Positions 1 through 11,740 of a DNA stretch of 64,000 bases are shown one piece after another. Both the position numbers and the translations under genes were made by a program. The stretch covers positions 41,187,791 to 41,251,790 of the forward strand of contig NC_081412.1 in the NCBI RefSeq assembly GCF_030272615.1, read 5' to 3'. This DNA comes from Cryptomeria japonica (taxonomy: Eukaryota; Streptophyta; Pinopsida; Cupressales; Cupressaceae). Position 1 is the first letter of the stretch, and every line of letters begins with the position of its first letter. The notes under the pieces were generated by a model, which worked only from the letters and a program-made list of their open reading frames with translations, searched no databases and was not told the origin of the DNA.

Positions 1-24
1 TTGGAACTGATCAAATATCTAACA
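1..24 (+). repeat. 3' end of D 5' LTR
   Basis: The sequence begins TTGGA and ends TCTAACA, matching the end of the 3' LTR (TTGGA then TCTAGCA at 6479) apart from extra bases between. Two bases later comes a primer-binding site, with the same spacing as in element C. Confidence 0.75.
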
Positions 25-26
25 AT

Positions 27-39
27 TGGCATTAGAGCC
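27..39 (+). other. Primer-binding site of D (initiator-Met tRNA type)
   Basis: TGGCATTAGAGCC differs by two transitions from TGGTATCAGAGCC, the usual copia primer site complementary to the 3' end of initiator tRNA-Met. It lies two bases after the LTR end, exactly as in C. Confidence 0.8.
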
Positions 40-50
40 TTGTCCTCTAT

Positions 51-1172
51 TTGCAGAAGCCTAACAGCTTGAGGAAGATTCTGAAGTTGGTACCAATGGA
101 AAGTTTGAGACAACAATTGGAAGGATCTCTTGAAGACTTTGATGCAGAAAAATTGAAGAATATCAAACTGGAAGATGAACTTGGAATTGCTCAGGAATTT
201 ATCAAAGCACTTCAAGATAACTTGGTTATAGCAAAGAATAGGAGAAAAGAATTACATGTGCAAATGCAAAATCAAGATGATAAAGAAAAGGAAACTCTCT
301 GAGATAGTGTAGAGAAATTGAGACAAAAGAACAATAACATGAAGAATGAGATGCAAGATTTAACCATGAGATTATGCAAGGATATTGAAGATAGAAAGAG
401 GAATGAAGAAGATTTGGCAAGAAGACTTAATGAAAGATCAGATGAATCTCAAAGGCTTAGTTATGGAAATGATATGTTTAAAATAGATTTGATTCACATG
501 CAACATGACAAAGAGGAAATTATGAGACAAGTTAGCACTTTGGAAAGAGAGTTGCTCACTGCAAATGAATACAAAGAAAAATTCAAGAAGAGTTTAGATA
601 ATCTTGATGATATGCTAAAAACTCAAAAACCTAATGCAGAAACAGCTAGACTTGGATTTGAACATGGAGAAAGTTATGGGACTGCAAACAATCATGATCA
701 CAACAAACTGGTAAGGCAACCTAATGCTTATAAATTGAATGGGAAATGTTTTAATTGCAACAAATTTGGTCATAGAGAAAATCAGTATAGATTTATGAAT
801 AATCAGAATACAAACTTACACATTGGTCAATGTTCCAAATGCAATAAAAATGGTCATAACTCAAACAATTGCAAAATGAATGTGAAATGCTATGTTTGTG
901 GCAGATTTGGACATTTATCTAATCAATGCACAACTCAAACCGGTCAAGGTTATGGAAAAGCTATTCAGAGAAACAATGTAACTTGTTATGCATGTAACAA
1001 GATTGGGCATATTGCAGAATTTTGTAGAAGCAAGATTGTACCGGCGAACAATAAAGGATCTAATGACAAAGGCAAAGAAAAGGTGACTAAAATCAAGCAA
1101 GAATTTTCTAAACAATGGATTAGGAAGAGAGATCAAAGAATTGATGAAACTGTCTCTACACTGGCAGAATAG
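51..1172 (+). pseudogene. D ORF1: coiled-coil protein with four CCHC zinc knuckles (gag C-terminal half)
   Basis: One reading frame is open from about position 36 to the stop at 1170-1172 except for a single in-frame TGA at 300-302. The first ATG in frame is at 96. The first two thirds is a charged, heptad-rich coiled coil. A segment reading LDDMLKTQ then LGFEHGES matches LDKMLSKQ then LGFEVGQ in the gag of element C. Four CX2CX4HX4C-type knuckles follow: CFNCNKFGH (last Cys replaced by Tyr), CSKCNKNGH, CYVCGRFGH and CYACNKIGH. Such knuckles bind RNA in nucleocapsid. The N-terminal gag domain of C (UBN2-like) is absent. Likely role: RNA-binding or particle protein of a non-autonomous element; not intact now. 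Confidence 0.8.
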
Positions 1173-1518
1173 GGTAATCTTGCACCGGCAGGAGATTCTT
1201 CATCTAACTAGGGAATAATCCTTAGGGTTAAGGCAACTAATTGAAGATCGTGCATTTACCCTTGGTTCATGGTAAGAAGTTATAATTCTTCTTTACCGAC
1301 AGATATGTGGAGTTTTCACTTCACTGACGAAGCATTTATTGCGGCTGTAAGTTAAAATATTTTATTATAAAGGCATTGTAACTTCTCATTTCATCTCACC
1401 AAGCATCCAAGCATTTGAAGAGAGCAAAATTGAGCAAAGGTATTCTAAAGGTGAAGCAACAAAGGTTTTTTTCAGAATATTCAAGGATTTCTCTGTTAAA
1501 AGGTATTTATCTTTCCCA

Positions 1519-4500
1519 ATGGCGTCTTCATCTTCTATTCCTAAATTCGTAGCAAACCCTACCATTGTGGAGAACATAAAATGACCTAGACCCATTTTCA
1601 AAATCATTCCTAAGATAGAAAAAATGGATGACTCCATTGGTGCATTTTCTAGAATCCTGAAGGGAGTTGCATTTGCAGAAGACCCTAGGGCATACATACA
1701 TTGCTACATTGAGAGTTTAGGGTCCAAAGATTTAATGAACATGTACATGAATGTTATCACTGATAAGAATGGGGTAGTGAAACTGGAACACAAGGTAGTT
1801 GAGGATTTAGGTTTCATTGACATCCTCCATATGCCGGAATTCTCAGATGAAATTGTCCGCTATGTTCTTAGCAGGGTTCACGGTGAATTTATATGGTTGG
1901 ACTTAGTTTTTAAGATCACTAAGGAAGCTATAAGAGTTGTTACTGGTTTACCATCCACCAGCACTAGGCCTGACAAGAAGAATAAAATCCCTAACAAAGA
2001 GGTTATGAGCTTAACCAGAGCTACATTTGACAACAGGTCACTTAGGGTCAATGATATAAAAAGTATAACAATGTTAAATTTGCAAGTATGGTCATTGGTT
2101 ATAAAGTTTCTCATACTAATAGGTTGTATTTTGTACCTAGTTCCTGCATTCATAGTGCTCATGAGATAATATTAAACAATGCTAAAATTGACATATGTGA
2201 ATGGTTAAAGGATGAATTGTTAGAGAATTTGCACAAAATCAAAGGTGATAAGAAAGGAACCTTCAAATTTGGAAGTCTGATTGTGTGTTTAATACTTTGC
2301 TTCTCAAAAGAGATTCCTGGTATAGGACACAAGGATTTTGCCTATGATACTTTTGTTGGAAAATAGATAAAGGAGGCAATTACCAGTATGGGATCTGGTG
2401 GTGATGAGTTGGTGAAAGTCTATTTCAAGAATTTCCAAGCTAAAATGAGACAAAGGGAAATGATTCGCCAAAGCATTGTGGATAAATATGATAAACATAT
2501 ATGCTTTGTAGTGAAAAGAGATGAAATTTGGATGGAGGCAGTTAGACCCAGAACTGTCTGGATTACTAAAATGGGATATGAGGTGGATTCTCACATCTTG
2601 GATTCATATGCTAAAATATTCCTAGATGCTCCACCGGAACCAACAAAGGAGATATTTGGTAATGTTGAAACCATTGAAAGTGGCATTACTATGATGAAGC
2701 AAAGGAAGAAAAGAGATAAATTTATGAAAGATGCTTCTAAGATGGTAAAGGATGTTATAGAAGGATTGATGAATCTTAGTGGTATTGCTGCTAGTGTGAA
2801 AGAAAGTCAATCAGAGAAGAAACCGATATCTCACATTTCCCCTATGTCTACTACATCTAATTCTGACACTGATCAGGTAGCCAAATTCAAGGGAGTGGAC
2901 ATGAAGAAAAGAAAACCCTCACCAACACCTACTCCATCTCCCAAGAAGTCAAGGACACAAAGAAGAAACAGTAGGCTGTAAGAGAGCCCATTGGTCAGAA
3001 CAAAAAAGTGACTCCAAAGAAGAAATTTGAACCTAAGGCACCAGATACTTTTACACCAGAAGAGTTGATCAATGAAATCACCCAAGATGGTAACCTTCGT
3101 AATGTAAATAAATTCTATCATTATTTGAAGGATTCGGATAAGGATACTATAGAGGGAAGCATTATTTTATATCTTGATATCTATAAGAAAGTTCTTATTG
3201 AAGTTGTAGATGATCTGCCAAATGATATATTCTTAAGATTAGAGGCTAAGAGAATGTCTTTCATGGAGCTTGACAAGAAATTAAAGGTAGAAGCTCTATA
3301 ATACCAATGCATTGATGCTTATACTTTGGTTTTTCTTCACTGCATTATTGTTTTCTTACCAGTATATTAATTTGGGTTATAAAGTTACAAACAAGTTTAA
3401 ATCTTTTCACTACCGGTTAGACACTGATTCACCACCCCCCCCACTCTTAGTGTCAAAGGAAACAAAGGTAGAAGCTAAAAATAAACCAGTTAGGAAGGTT
3501 ACATTCAAAATACTGGCATAGAAGAAAGAACCAAAAGTAACCACTTCAAATCCATCTGGTACTGCAAGAAGGAAGAAGAAGAATGAAATCGATCTGGCTA
3601 TTCAATCTGGTAATGTAACTATCATTCCACCAAAAACTTGTACAGAATTAGTAGATGAAATCACTAAGGATGTCATGTTAAAGAATGTATAGTTTTACTA
3701 TGAACATTTAGAGGATGATGAACAAAGAGAGGTAGAGGAAGTAGTATTATTATATTTGGATATTTATAAGAAATCCTTAATTGAAATTAAAAACCAAATA
3801 CCAGCAGAATTATATAATATGTTAGATGCTAGAATACTATCAACAATGCAAGAAGACAAGAATATTAAAATTCGAGAGTTGTTATCTGTTTGTGTTACTA
3901 TTGCTCCAGAGGAAATGGAAAGGACACTTGAGGTGGCAGATAGAAAAGTCTTTAATAGAAAACATAGAATAACCAGTTTGATGCTAAGAAGGGTAATAAA
4001 GGAGACTCAAAAGAAATGGGTTAAGTTCATTGGAGAGAATAGAGGTTTCTTTACTTCATTGGAATCAAAGACAAACACTACAAATTCCCTAGTTGAAGGG
4101 AAAGGAAAGGGGATTATGGGTACTTCACCATCAATTTTGAAAAACATTAAGATAGTGGAAATTAAGCCCTCGGTAGATACACATGTATAGATAGATGTTG
4201 AGACACCAACTAATATAGAGAGTGAAAAGGTTGATGATGTATAGGATATTAATATTGAGGATAACAGTCCTCTAGATACAAATGTACAAGTTAAGGTTAT
4301 AGTTCCTACAGAGGAATCGACAGTTATAGAGATTGCACCAAGTGGCAAAGCCACCAGTGCAAGTGAGGAAGCTATAAAGGATAAATCATCAGAGGAGAAG
4401 AAAGGGGAATCTGGAAGGGAACTGGTAGTAGGTCCATCATTGTTGTCAATTGACACCTTGCAAGTTGTAAAGAAAAATATAATAGAGATGAGTCCTATTG

Positions 4501-5264
4501 AACTCATGATGATGGCTGCACAAAAATTAATGAAGGAGGGATCTGCAAATAAAGGGATTATTGATCAGTCAATCACTATTTTACATAGACTAGTCCTGAA
4601 GTGCGAGATTGATAATGAAATGAGCCCATCCAAAAAGATTAAGATAATTACTGAGCATATTTCAAAAGATTTTCAATCCTTACAGTAGATTTCAAACCAA
4701 AAAGCGCTAGAGAGATTCACACAAGCTAAAAGAGTTGCATTTGATCAACTAATTGAATATGAGAAGAAGAAGATTGATGAAAAGTTGAAATTGATAGATA
4801 ATTCTTTGAAATAGTGTACAAATATTTATAGGGTATGTTTTAACATAGATATACTTACAGTTAATGTGGATAAGAAGATAAAGGAATTTCAGGAGAAAAT
4901 TGCAAACATAGCTAATTCTTTTGATGGATTGACTTCATTGACTACATCCATTGATGGTCAAATTTTGATTTTGGAAGCCCAAATTTATGTTCTTGAGAAG
5001 GAAAAAGATAAAATCATAAGAAGAGCCAAAATTCTGAGAGGTTTGGTGAGTCCTTGGTTGGATTCACTTAGTGTACATAAGAAGGAATTTATGGATATGG
5101 TTGGAAAGTGCACACCGGCAGAGGTAAGTGAGAAATAATCATTTGCACATATACTAAATGGACTTGTATCTATTTATGCCACTTTCAAAACTAGTTGGGA
5201 TACCTATCTTGAGCTATTGGAGAAGGCTTATCTAGAAATTTTGAAATTTGTTAAGCTCTGGTAA
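1519..5264 (+). pseudogene. D ORF2: long accessory protein of unknown function, decayed
   Basis: The ORF starts at ATG 1519 (MASSSSIPKF) and was about 1,200 codons. It is now broken by a TGA near 1582, a frame change near 2090, stops at 2364 and 2979, a frame excursion at 3008-3301 and several later stops; the last in-frame stop is at 5262. The N-terminal third contains the pattern VHGEFIWLDLVFKIT then VTGLP, which resembles accessory ORFs in other plant retroelements, but I cannot name a family. Around 2930 lies a basic Ser/Pro/Lys-rich stretch resembling a nuclear-localisation segment. A domain with the core LYLDIYKK occurs twice. The C-terminal part is Lys/Glu-rich with coiled-coil character. 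It sits where pol, or an env-like ORF, would be. Confidence 0.6.
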
Positions 5265-5522
5265 GATATTTTGGGATATTCACTGTACAGTTTTTTGGAT
5301 CTTTGACATTCTTTTTAGAATTTTTTATGGCATTTATGTCAAAGAGGGAGTGATATAGATGTGAAAAAGAAAAAGAGGAGTTGTATACATTAGGGGTAGA
5401 TATGGAGACATAGAGTATGGAGTGTTTTGCATTGATGAATATTCAGCTCGGGGGGAGTAGGCAGGATGAAACCGGTAGATGAAACCTTGACCATTTTTCA
5501 CATGAGTGTTTCTATTAATGCC

Positions 5523-5534
5523 AAAGGGGGAGAT
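5523..5534 (+). other. Polypurine tract of D
   Basis: AAAGGGGGAGAT lies immediately before the 3' LTR and is identical to the tract of element C. Similar purine runs at about 5340 and 5452 precede it. Confidence 0.85.
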
Positions 5535-6479
5535 TGCTGGCAATTGACACTCTATTGGTTGGTTTCACTATGTTGTCATCGATGGCAACATGGTATCTTG
5601 TTTTGGCTTCATGTTTTGGTTCATTTGTGTACCAGAAAACACTTCAAAAACACTACACTACACTGGCACTGGCACTGGCACCAACAGATAGAAGGATTTC
5701 TTTGGTTATTGGCAATGTAGTCCAACATGGTTTAGAATATGGTTATTGGTATTGGAGGTCAACATCTCTTGGATCTAGAATTGACAATTGATTTTGATAT
5801 TCATATATTTATATTATCTAGCTGACATGTCATTTGATATTGTAATAATCTTTGTAAGCTGACATAAGGCATGATAAGCTGTATAGGGTATTAGGTTAGT
5901 TGGAGTAGATCATTTTTATATAGACATGGTGATGGATATGTGGATATAATATGATGTGAAATATATCAGAGAGATTATGTATGCGAGGATATTTTTGTAA
6001 GGGTTATTCCTGTAAAGGGTTTAGGGTTTCATACCGGAATAGACAAAGCTTAAACCTGAACTGTATTCTAGCATATAAGATGCTATCTTAGCAGTTCAAC
6101 ACTTCTCTGGATTGTAGTCTAGATTTATATGTAGTCAGTGAGGCTCCTATTATGATTGAGCAGTGTACTCTGGGCTGTAAGCCTTCCTACAAGTGTAGGC
6201 CCCTTATATTTTGTGATATCTCCTCATATGGCCAGTGGATTGATGTTGTGGGTCACAAATCCCACCACGGTTTTTCCTCTTTGAGGTTTTCCATGTATAA
6301 TTTTGTGTGTTATGGTTCTTATTTACGTGATTGTCTTATTGGTTGCTTTACTTCTTTCAATTCTGTATGTACTGGTATACCGGTTGCTATATGCATATTT
6401 GAATAAGGATAAAATTGATCAATCCAATATAACATTGATTCATCCCCCCACCCCCTCTAAGTGTTATTGGATTCTAGCA
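5535..6479 (+). repeat. 3' LTR of D (945 bp)
   Basis: It starts TGCTGG and ends CTAGCA, an imperfect inverted-repeat pair. It follows a polypurine tract directly and ends in a C-rich segment plus GTGTTATT of the kind also seen at the end of the C LTR. A TTTTTATATAG box near 5915 could be the promoter. Confidence 0.85.
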
Positions 6480-8542
6480 CAATGAACATTAAGAGGGGGT
6501 TGAATCATTGTTCATACAAAAATTCACTTTTTATTAACATTTTTTAAAAACTTTATTTGATTATTCAATGTAAAACAAGAAGAAATGAACAACAATATAT
6601 TCAAAATTACATAAGAACATGACATAGAGAAATGTACTGAGTGGAAACCCTCCTGGGGAATAAAACCAATCAGAAATGCCTCATTGGTTGATAACCTCAC
6701 TAGTTCCAAAATGCCTCACTAGAAAAGATGTGCATCACTGGCAAAGATGTGCATCACTGGAAAATAGTGTGCCTCACTGAAAATCACAACAACTTACCAC
6801 ATGAAGAGATTGAATTACATGCAGAGTTTCATCGTTGTTTCTTTATGTAGTATCTTCTAATCTCATACCAGCTAAGATTTAAAAGCAATAGTACAACACA
6901 TTATAGTTGTTCATCTACAATACACCAATGTGCATTTGTAGTATTACACACAGTAATATCATGTAGAGAACATTAGTGTTCACATACAAAATAACATGGT
7001 GTATAAGAAATAAATACACATTTTCTATTTCCAATAAGAAAATCTCCATTCAGAATAGTAATGAAGATATGCCTTGGAGTTTTATTTTTCAAACCAATAG
7101 TAAACTTCTTCTTTTCAATACAACCACACTGTACTGACATTCCTCATAATGATTATATAATGGCTTTTGTTCTTAAAGTGTGCAACTGTAAACATCACTA
7201 TCTTGTCTTAATAGATAACATAAAATAAATCAGTTTGGTTTAACCTGAAAGATCATTGGAAACAAAGACTAATAACAAACACAAACTCAGGTTAATAACA
7301 ATGCCACCTTCTCAAAATAGAAAAACCCATTGCATAATATGATACATGAAGGATATTATTGAAAACCAAAAAGAACACATAACACAACTAGGGTTTAGAC
7401 CATAAGAAGTCATTAAACTAGTGAAACAGTTAATACACAAAAAAAACCCTACCCTAGTCAAGAAACCAACCTACGGTTACACAATAAACCCAAACTAATG
7501 AAAGCAAGCAAGTAATCACAAACTCCGAACTGATTAAACAACAACCCAAACACTTCTTTTCAAAACAACAAAAGGTATAAAGACAACAAAAACACCTATT
7601 AATTGCCTTTGAAACTGCCTATCATTTCCATATCTTAAAGTCACAACTATCTTGTTTGCCTAGCAAGACTGTCATGCCCCAAACTGTAACCTCCTTGTTG
7701 AAAATGAACAGCAACTAAAATCCATGTAACTTCTATAACCACATTGTGCATCTTGTCGAAACCCTTACACCATTATGCCCTAGCTAGAGATCCCAATTTT
7801 GGCAAATGAAAAATGATGACATAAAATGAGCTTCAAAAAAGATAGGCTTCAATATTTTATTCAAAGCCACTAATATCATTAGAAAATGAATTCGATGGAA
7901 TCAATTTTCACTTAATGATTGCCTTGTCAGTGGGGTCATTTTTCCCATATGACATGTGTGTGCCTAGTCGCTTTGAAGTGACTTAAACAATATATTATCA
8001 CCATGTTGTATTAAAAATCCCCTTGGTTTTTTTTTCAATTAGGGCTTGTGACCATACAAAGAATGATGATAACTAGTATCCCCTTAACAAAATAAAATAC
8101 ATTGGGACCTAGTCACTTATAGTGACTTACATTTGTAATGTTATATGTCCTTAGACATATTGGCAATCCAAGTTTCCTTTACTTTTTTTTGAAAACCACA
8201 TTGAAGGACCATTATGAGCCAGATATATTCAACTTTTATCCTTGAGAGAGTTTCTTTTCAAGGATCAAAATGATAGTGCCAAGGTGTATGTAATAATAAT
8301 GTCAGTATATCCAAGTATCAATGCTCTCATGTGAATCAATCTAAATATGCCACAATACACCTATGTCTCATTACTAAGAATGTCAATCCAACATGAGTGT
8401 TAATGAACATGAATGCACATATATATTTTTGTCATCAAGTAGCTACTGAACTAATCAAATTGATCAATGCCACTTAGGAGCATACCTGACAAGTTAGTGT
8501 TTGGGAATCTATACCTTTTTGACATCAATGACAAATACTTTG
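6480..8542 (-). repeat. Element E: solo copia-type LTR, main part (split by D and A)
   Basis: Read on the minus strand, the segment ends at 6480 with the C-rich LTR-end pattern (ACCCCCTCTTAATGTT) and begins, across the insertion of A, with TGTTGACC at 38752. No coding sequence lies between, so it reads as a solo LTR of about 2.1 kb. A run of degenerate repeats built on GTGCATCACTGG and GCCTCACT lies at about 6660-6785. Poly-T tracts at about 8029 and 8184 are the only other distinct features. The outer end of E, beyond D, is outside the window. Confidence 0.55.
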
Positions 8543-9681
8543 TGTCGTGCATGTGAAGTAGGATACTTGCAACTGCAACACAAACACTCAATAGATCATT
8601 ACAAGCATGGTTAAAAAATTAAAAGAAGATGAATGATAAAGCATGACAAAATGACCTATTGCCTCCTAAGAGACTCGAGTATGAATTTTCTCTGAGAGCT
8701 AGATGAGCAATCCCAGTGAATTGACTACACCTAGATGGGGGATTTAAAAGGATGTGATATGCAAGCAAAATGAGTATATGATTATGCTAGATTGATCCAA
8801 GAAGCTAATTAAGCTAATGAGATGCATGATTAAACTAAGTGATAGATTGATTATGCTAGAAAAAGAGAGCGAGTATACCATATGATGAACAATTATGCTA
8901 GAAAATGACCAAATTAAGCTAGATCTAAGATGCAATTGCCTATAATAACCATACTTAAATGATAATGAGATGAGATGTGCCTATAATAACAATGTTTAAA
9001 ATGATATGAGATGGGATACTTTGTGCTCCAAAATGGGGGATATTTATAGGATTTCCAAGGCCAAGGGTGAGGTGGCAGGAATCAACAGTCAAGATTGAGT
9101 CTGAAGATATCAAGGGTCATATTGGAGGAGGTTGGAGAAGAGGTTGGAGGGAGGGACACTTGTCATCCCTATGGTGAGAAGTGTCAAGGAGCCTTTCTCA
9201 TAAGAGGGAAAGTGTCCAAGGGAAGAGACATGTGGCCTAAGTGTCATGTGTCTCAAGGGGAGAATATCCAACCCATAGGAGGTTAGGCTAAGGAGGTTAG
9301 GATGTGCAAGATAGGATAGGATTAGTTAAACCTAGGGTTAGGTGGTTAGAAGTTAGGAGGCATGTGGGTAATTTGAATTTAAAAATTCAAATAATAACAA
9401 AAGGCTAATTAACTTTCAACAACTCATAAATTGATTTGTTTTAATTAATTAGGGGATTAGAAGAAATGAATTTAATGGGGGGGGATTAATTAATTCAGAT
9501 TAATTAATCAAAGGGGATTATTAAAATGAACTTATTGAATAAATCCTTAGATTTATTAATAAGTAGGTGAATGAGGGAATTTAATCAAATTTCTAGTGAA
9601 TTAAAATAAATTGGGAAGGGGGATTAATTAAATAATTGCTTATTTAATTAATTATCTTCAAGCCATTTTTAGGTGTATACA
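8543..9681 (-). repeat. 3' LTR of A (left copy, 1139 bp)
   Basis: It starts TGTCGTGC and ends GTATACA on the plus strand and aligns along its length with 37483-38732. It lacks one unit of a tandem duplication present in the right copy. It is AT-rich near 9370-9650, with many TTAATTAATT tracts. Confidence 0.95.
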
Positions 9682-9700
9682 TTTTGCCCCTCTTTGAAGC
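9682..9700 (-). other. Polypurine tract of A
   Basis: On the minus strand the sequence abutting the LTR is AAAGAGGGGCAAAA, the expected purine-rich primer for plus-strand synthesis. Its position fixes A as a minus-strand element. Confidence 0.8.
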
Positions 9701-11389
9701 AAGGTGTGATGACACGTTTATTCAAAGAATAATCTCATTTTGATGATGTTGATGTGATGCTGGTTCAATAGGATGCCCCAAACATTGATTGATAAATTAT
9801 CATACAATGATTCCCCTTCGGGAGCTGAATTGAGATAATTGACCTTTGGAGTGTTTGAATCGTGGCGAAATTGATTTCCTGATTAGAACTAATTTGATTT
9901 CTGCAACAGTGATTGATGAAAGTGTGAGTTATTCGATCACTATGATGTGGTTCTGGATGTGATGATTGATAGAGTGTGATTGAATTGATAAGATTGATTA
10001 GATTGATAAGATCAAGATCTAGTCTAGTTTCAGGAATGACATCTATTGTATAAGACAAAGATGATCAAAGCGTCTAGTTTCAGGAATGATATATCCTGTA
10101 TAAGACATGATCAAAACAATTGGTTCCACGAAAAGTACATCCTGCATAAGACATGATAGAATAGATCAAATGCGATGTATTTATAGAATTGATAAGGTTG
10201 ATTGGATAAAGAACTAACAGTTTGTTGATATCCTGTTGCAGGAAGATTCAGATATGTTGATGTGAGTATAGTCTACAACATCTGGTGAGAGATGAGTCAT
10301 CATTTTGATTGTGTATACACTTATGATGATACATTGATGATTCCTACAATAGATTTGGCCTTGGATAAGATGAGATTTTGGGATCCTATACAAGAATGAA
10401 ATGCAAGATAAATGCAAATGAAATGCAATGTTGCGATCAGACCATTCACTGGGTTATTGCTTTGTGTCATCATTGAGCTTTTTAATATGTGGGAAGTGAG
10501 TGCAAACATCGATGGTATAATTGAACCATGATGACCTGAGCACTACTTTCTTGGATTTTAATATTGCAAGTTAGAACAAGCATCAAGGTATAATTAAAAC
10601 AAGATGACATGAGTGTTGCTTGTGTAAAATAGGCAGTATTAACCATTTCTATACGCAAATCAGAAATGTCTTTGATGATACTACGATGATCATGTCCTGA
10701 GACAAATTTGCACATATTAATGATTAATTTATAGAAAACAAAGAAGAAAAAAATCATGTTCCTTCCTTGTTCCTGTAGTCAGAGGCATCCTAGAGGCACT
10801 CAAAAATCAAGATAGAAGAGTCGAACCAAAGTGTTAAAGTTATTAGTCAAAAGATATCATCCATTGAAAAGTGTGTGTGCACTTAGACTGACATGTGATA
10901 GGTTGATGGTTGATAATTGATCTTGTGTTCAACATTGGATGTGTCTCAATTTCGCTTGACAAGATTTGTCTAACAATTGTTATACCTATTTGCTTGAGCT
11001 GAAAATGATCAAAAAATTTGCCCCCATCTAGGTCCAGGATTTTGCCCCGAGCCTAGAGACAAACTTATGATGATATACCCAATGATCCAAACCATGGTGA
11101 TAGATTAGTTGTGATGGTTTCATATGTATAAAGGCTTATTTGTGAATATGGACAACAGTGGTGGAAATGAATGCAAGCGTAAGGATGCAAGAACTAATAG
11201 ATGGAAGAGCTAGCTGATAGATCGTGCCTGTTTGCCAGGTTTTCATCATCTGTTTTTATTGCATTGTTTCTCATATTTGATTTTTTTTCTATTTTTCACT
11301 ATTTTTGTTGTTTTTGTTTTTTTTTTGTTTTTTTTTTATTTTCTGATTTCCATTATTTTTGAATTTTTCTCTTTTTTCAAACATAAAAT
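9701..11389 (-). other. Non-coding 3' region of A
   Basis: About 1.7 kb separates the end of the integrase from the polypurine tract. I see no convincing coding sequence. It holds repeated short phrases such as AGGAATGA-ATCCTG-ATAAGACA (about 10028-10160) and a T-rich run at about 11280-11345. Confidence 0.6.
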
Positions 11390-11740
11390 TTCTTCAGATG
11401 TATGCTATTGATGGGTTCTTTGAGTTGATCCCCATCCTGTGTTGATAGCTGATATGCTCTTGATCCAAATACTATTGTGATGACAAACGAACCCAACCAG
11501 TTTGGTTCAAACTTCCCTTTATTTTCTCGATCTATCAGGTTGCGTGGATTTTCCTTTAGTACTAATTCTCCAGCTTGAAAGGTTCATGGTTTGACCTTGT
11601 GATTATAATTGCAATAGATTCTTTGTTGATACACCTTCAAATGATCAAATACATTTTGTCTTTATTCATGGATCAATTCTAACTCTTGTAGTCTAGATAC
11701 TCATTTTTCTTCATCTGGGATAAAGCCTTTTAATGATACT
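11390..11740 (-). pseudogene. A integrase C-terminal part, separated by insertion of B
   Basis: Translated on the minus strand, the segment gives a GPY/F-like module of gypsy integrases: FEPNWLGSFV, then a YQLSTQDGD segment and EPINSIHLKKFY at the end. Upstream of it is a conserved YQQRIY segment. Several in-frame stops are present. It is the continuation of the integrase at 28959-29690; the two are separated by element B with its TSD ATACT. Confidence 0.8.

Larger units (their letters stand above)
1..6479 (+). mobile_element. Element D: Sirevirus-like, pol-less copia-type LTR retrotransposon
   Basis: The window opens on the last 24 bases of the 5' LTR, followed by a primer-binding site, two decayed ORFs, a polypurine tract and a complete 3' LTR. 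The internal region is about 5.5 kb. I see no aspartic protease, integrase, reverse transcriptase or RNase H in it. ORF1 resembles the coiled-coil and zinc-knuckle half of the gag in element C, which places D in the same broad copia/Sirevirus group. It therefore looks like a non-autonomous member that would have used proteins supplied by a relative. The 5' LTR lies mostly outside the window, so its TSD cannot be checked here; the five bases after the 3' LTR are CAATG. Confidence 0.85.
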
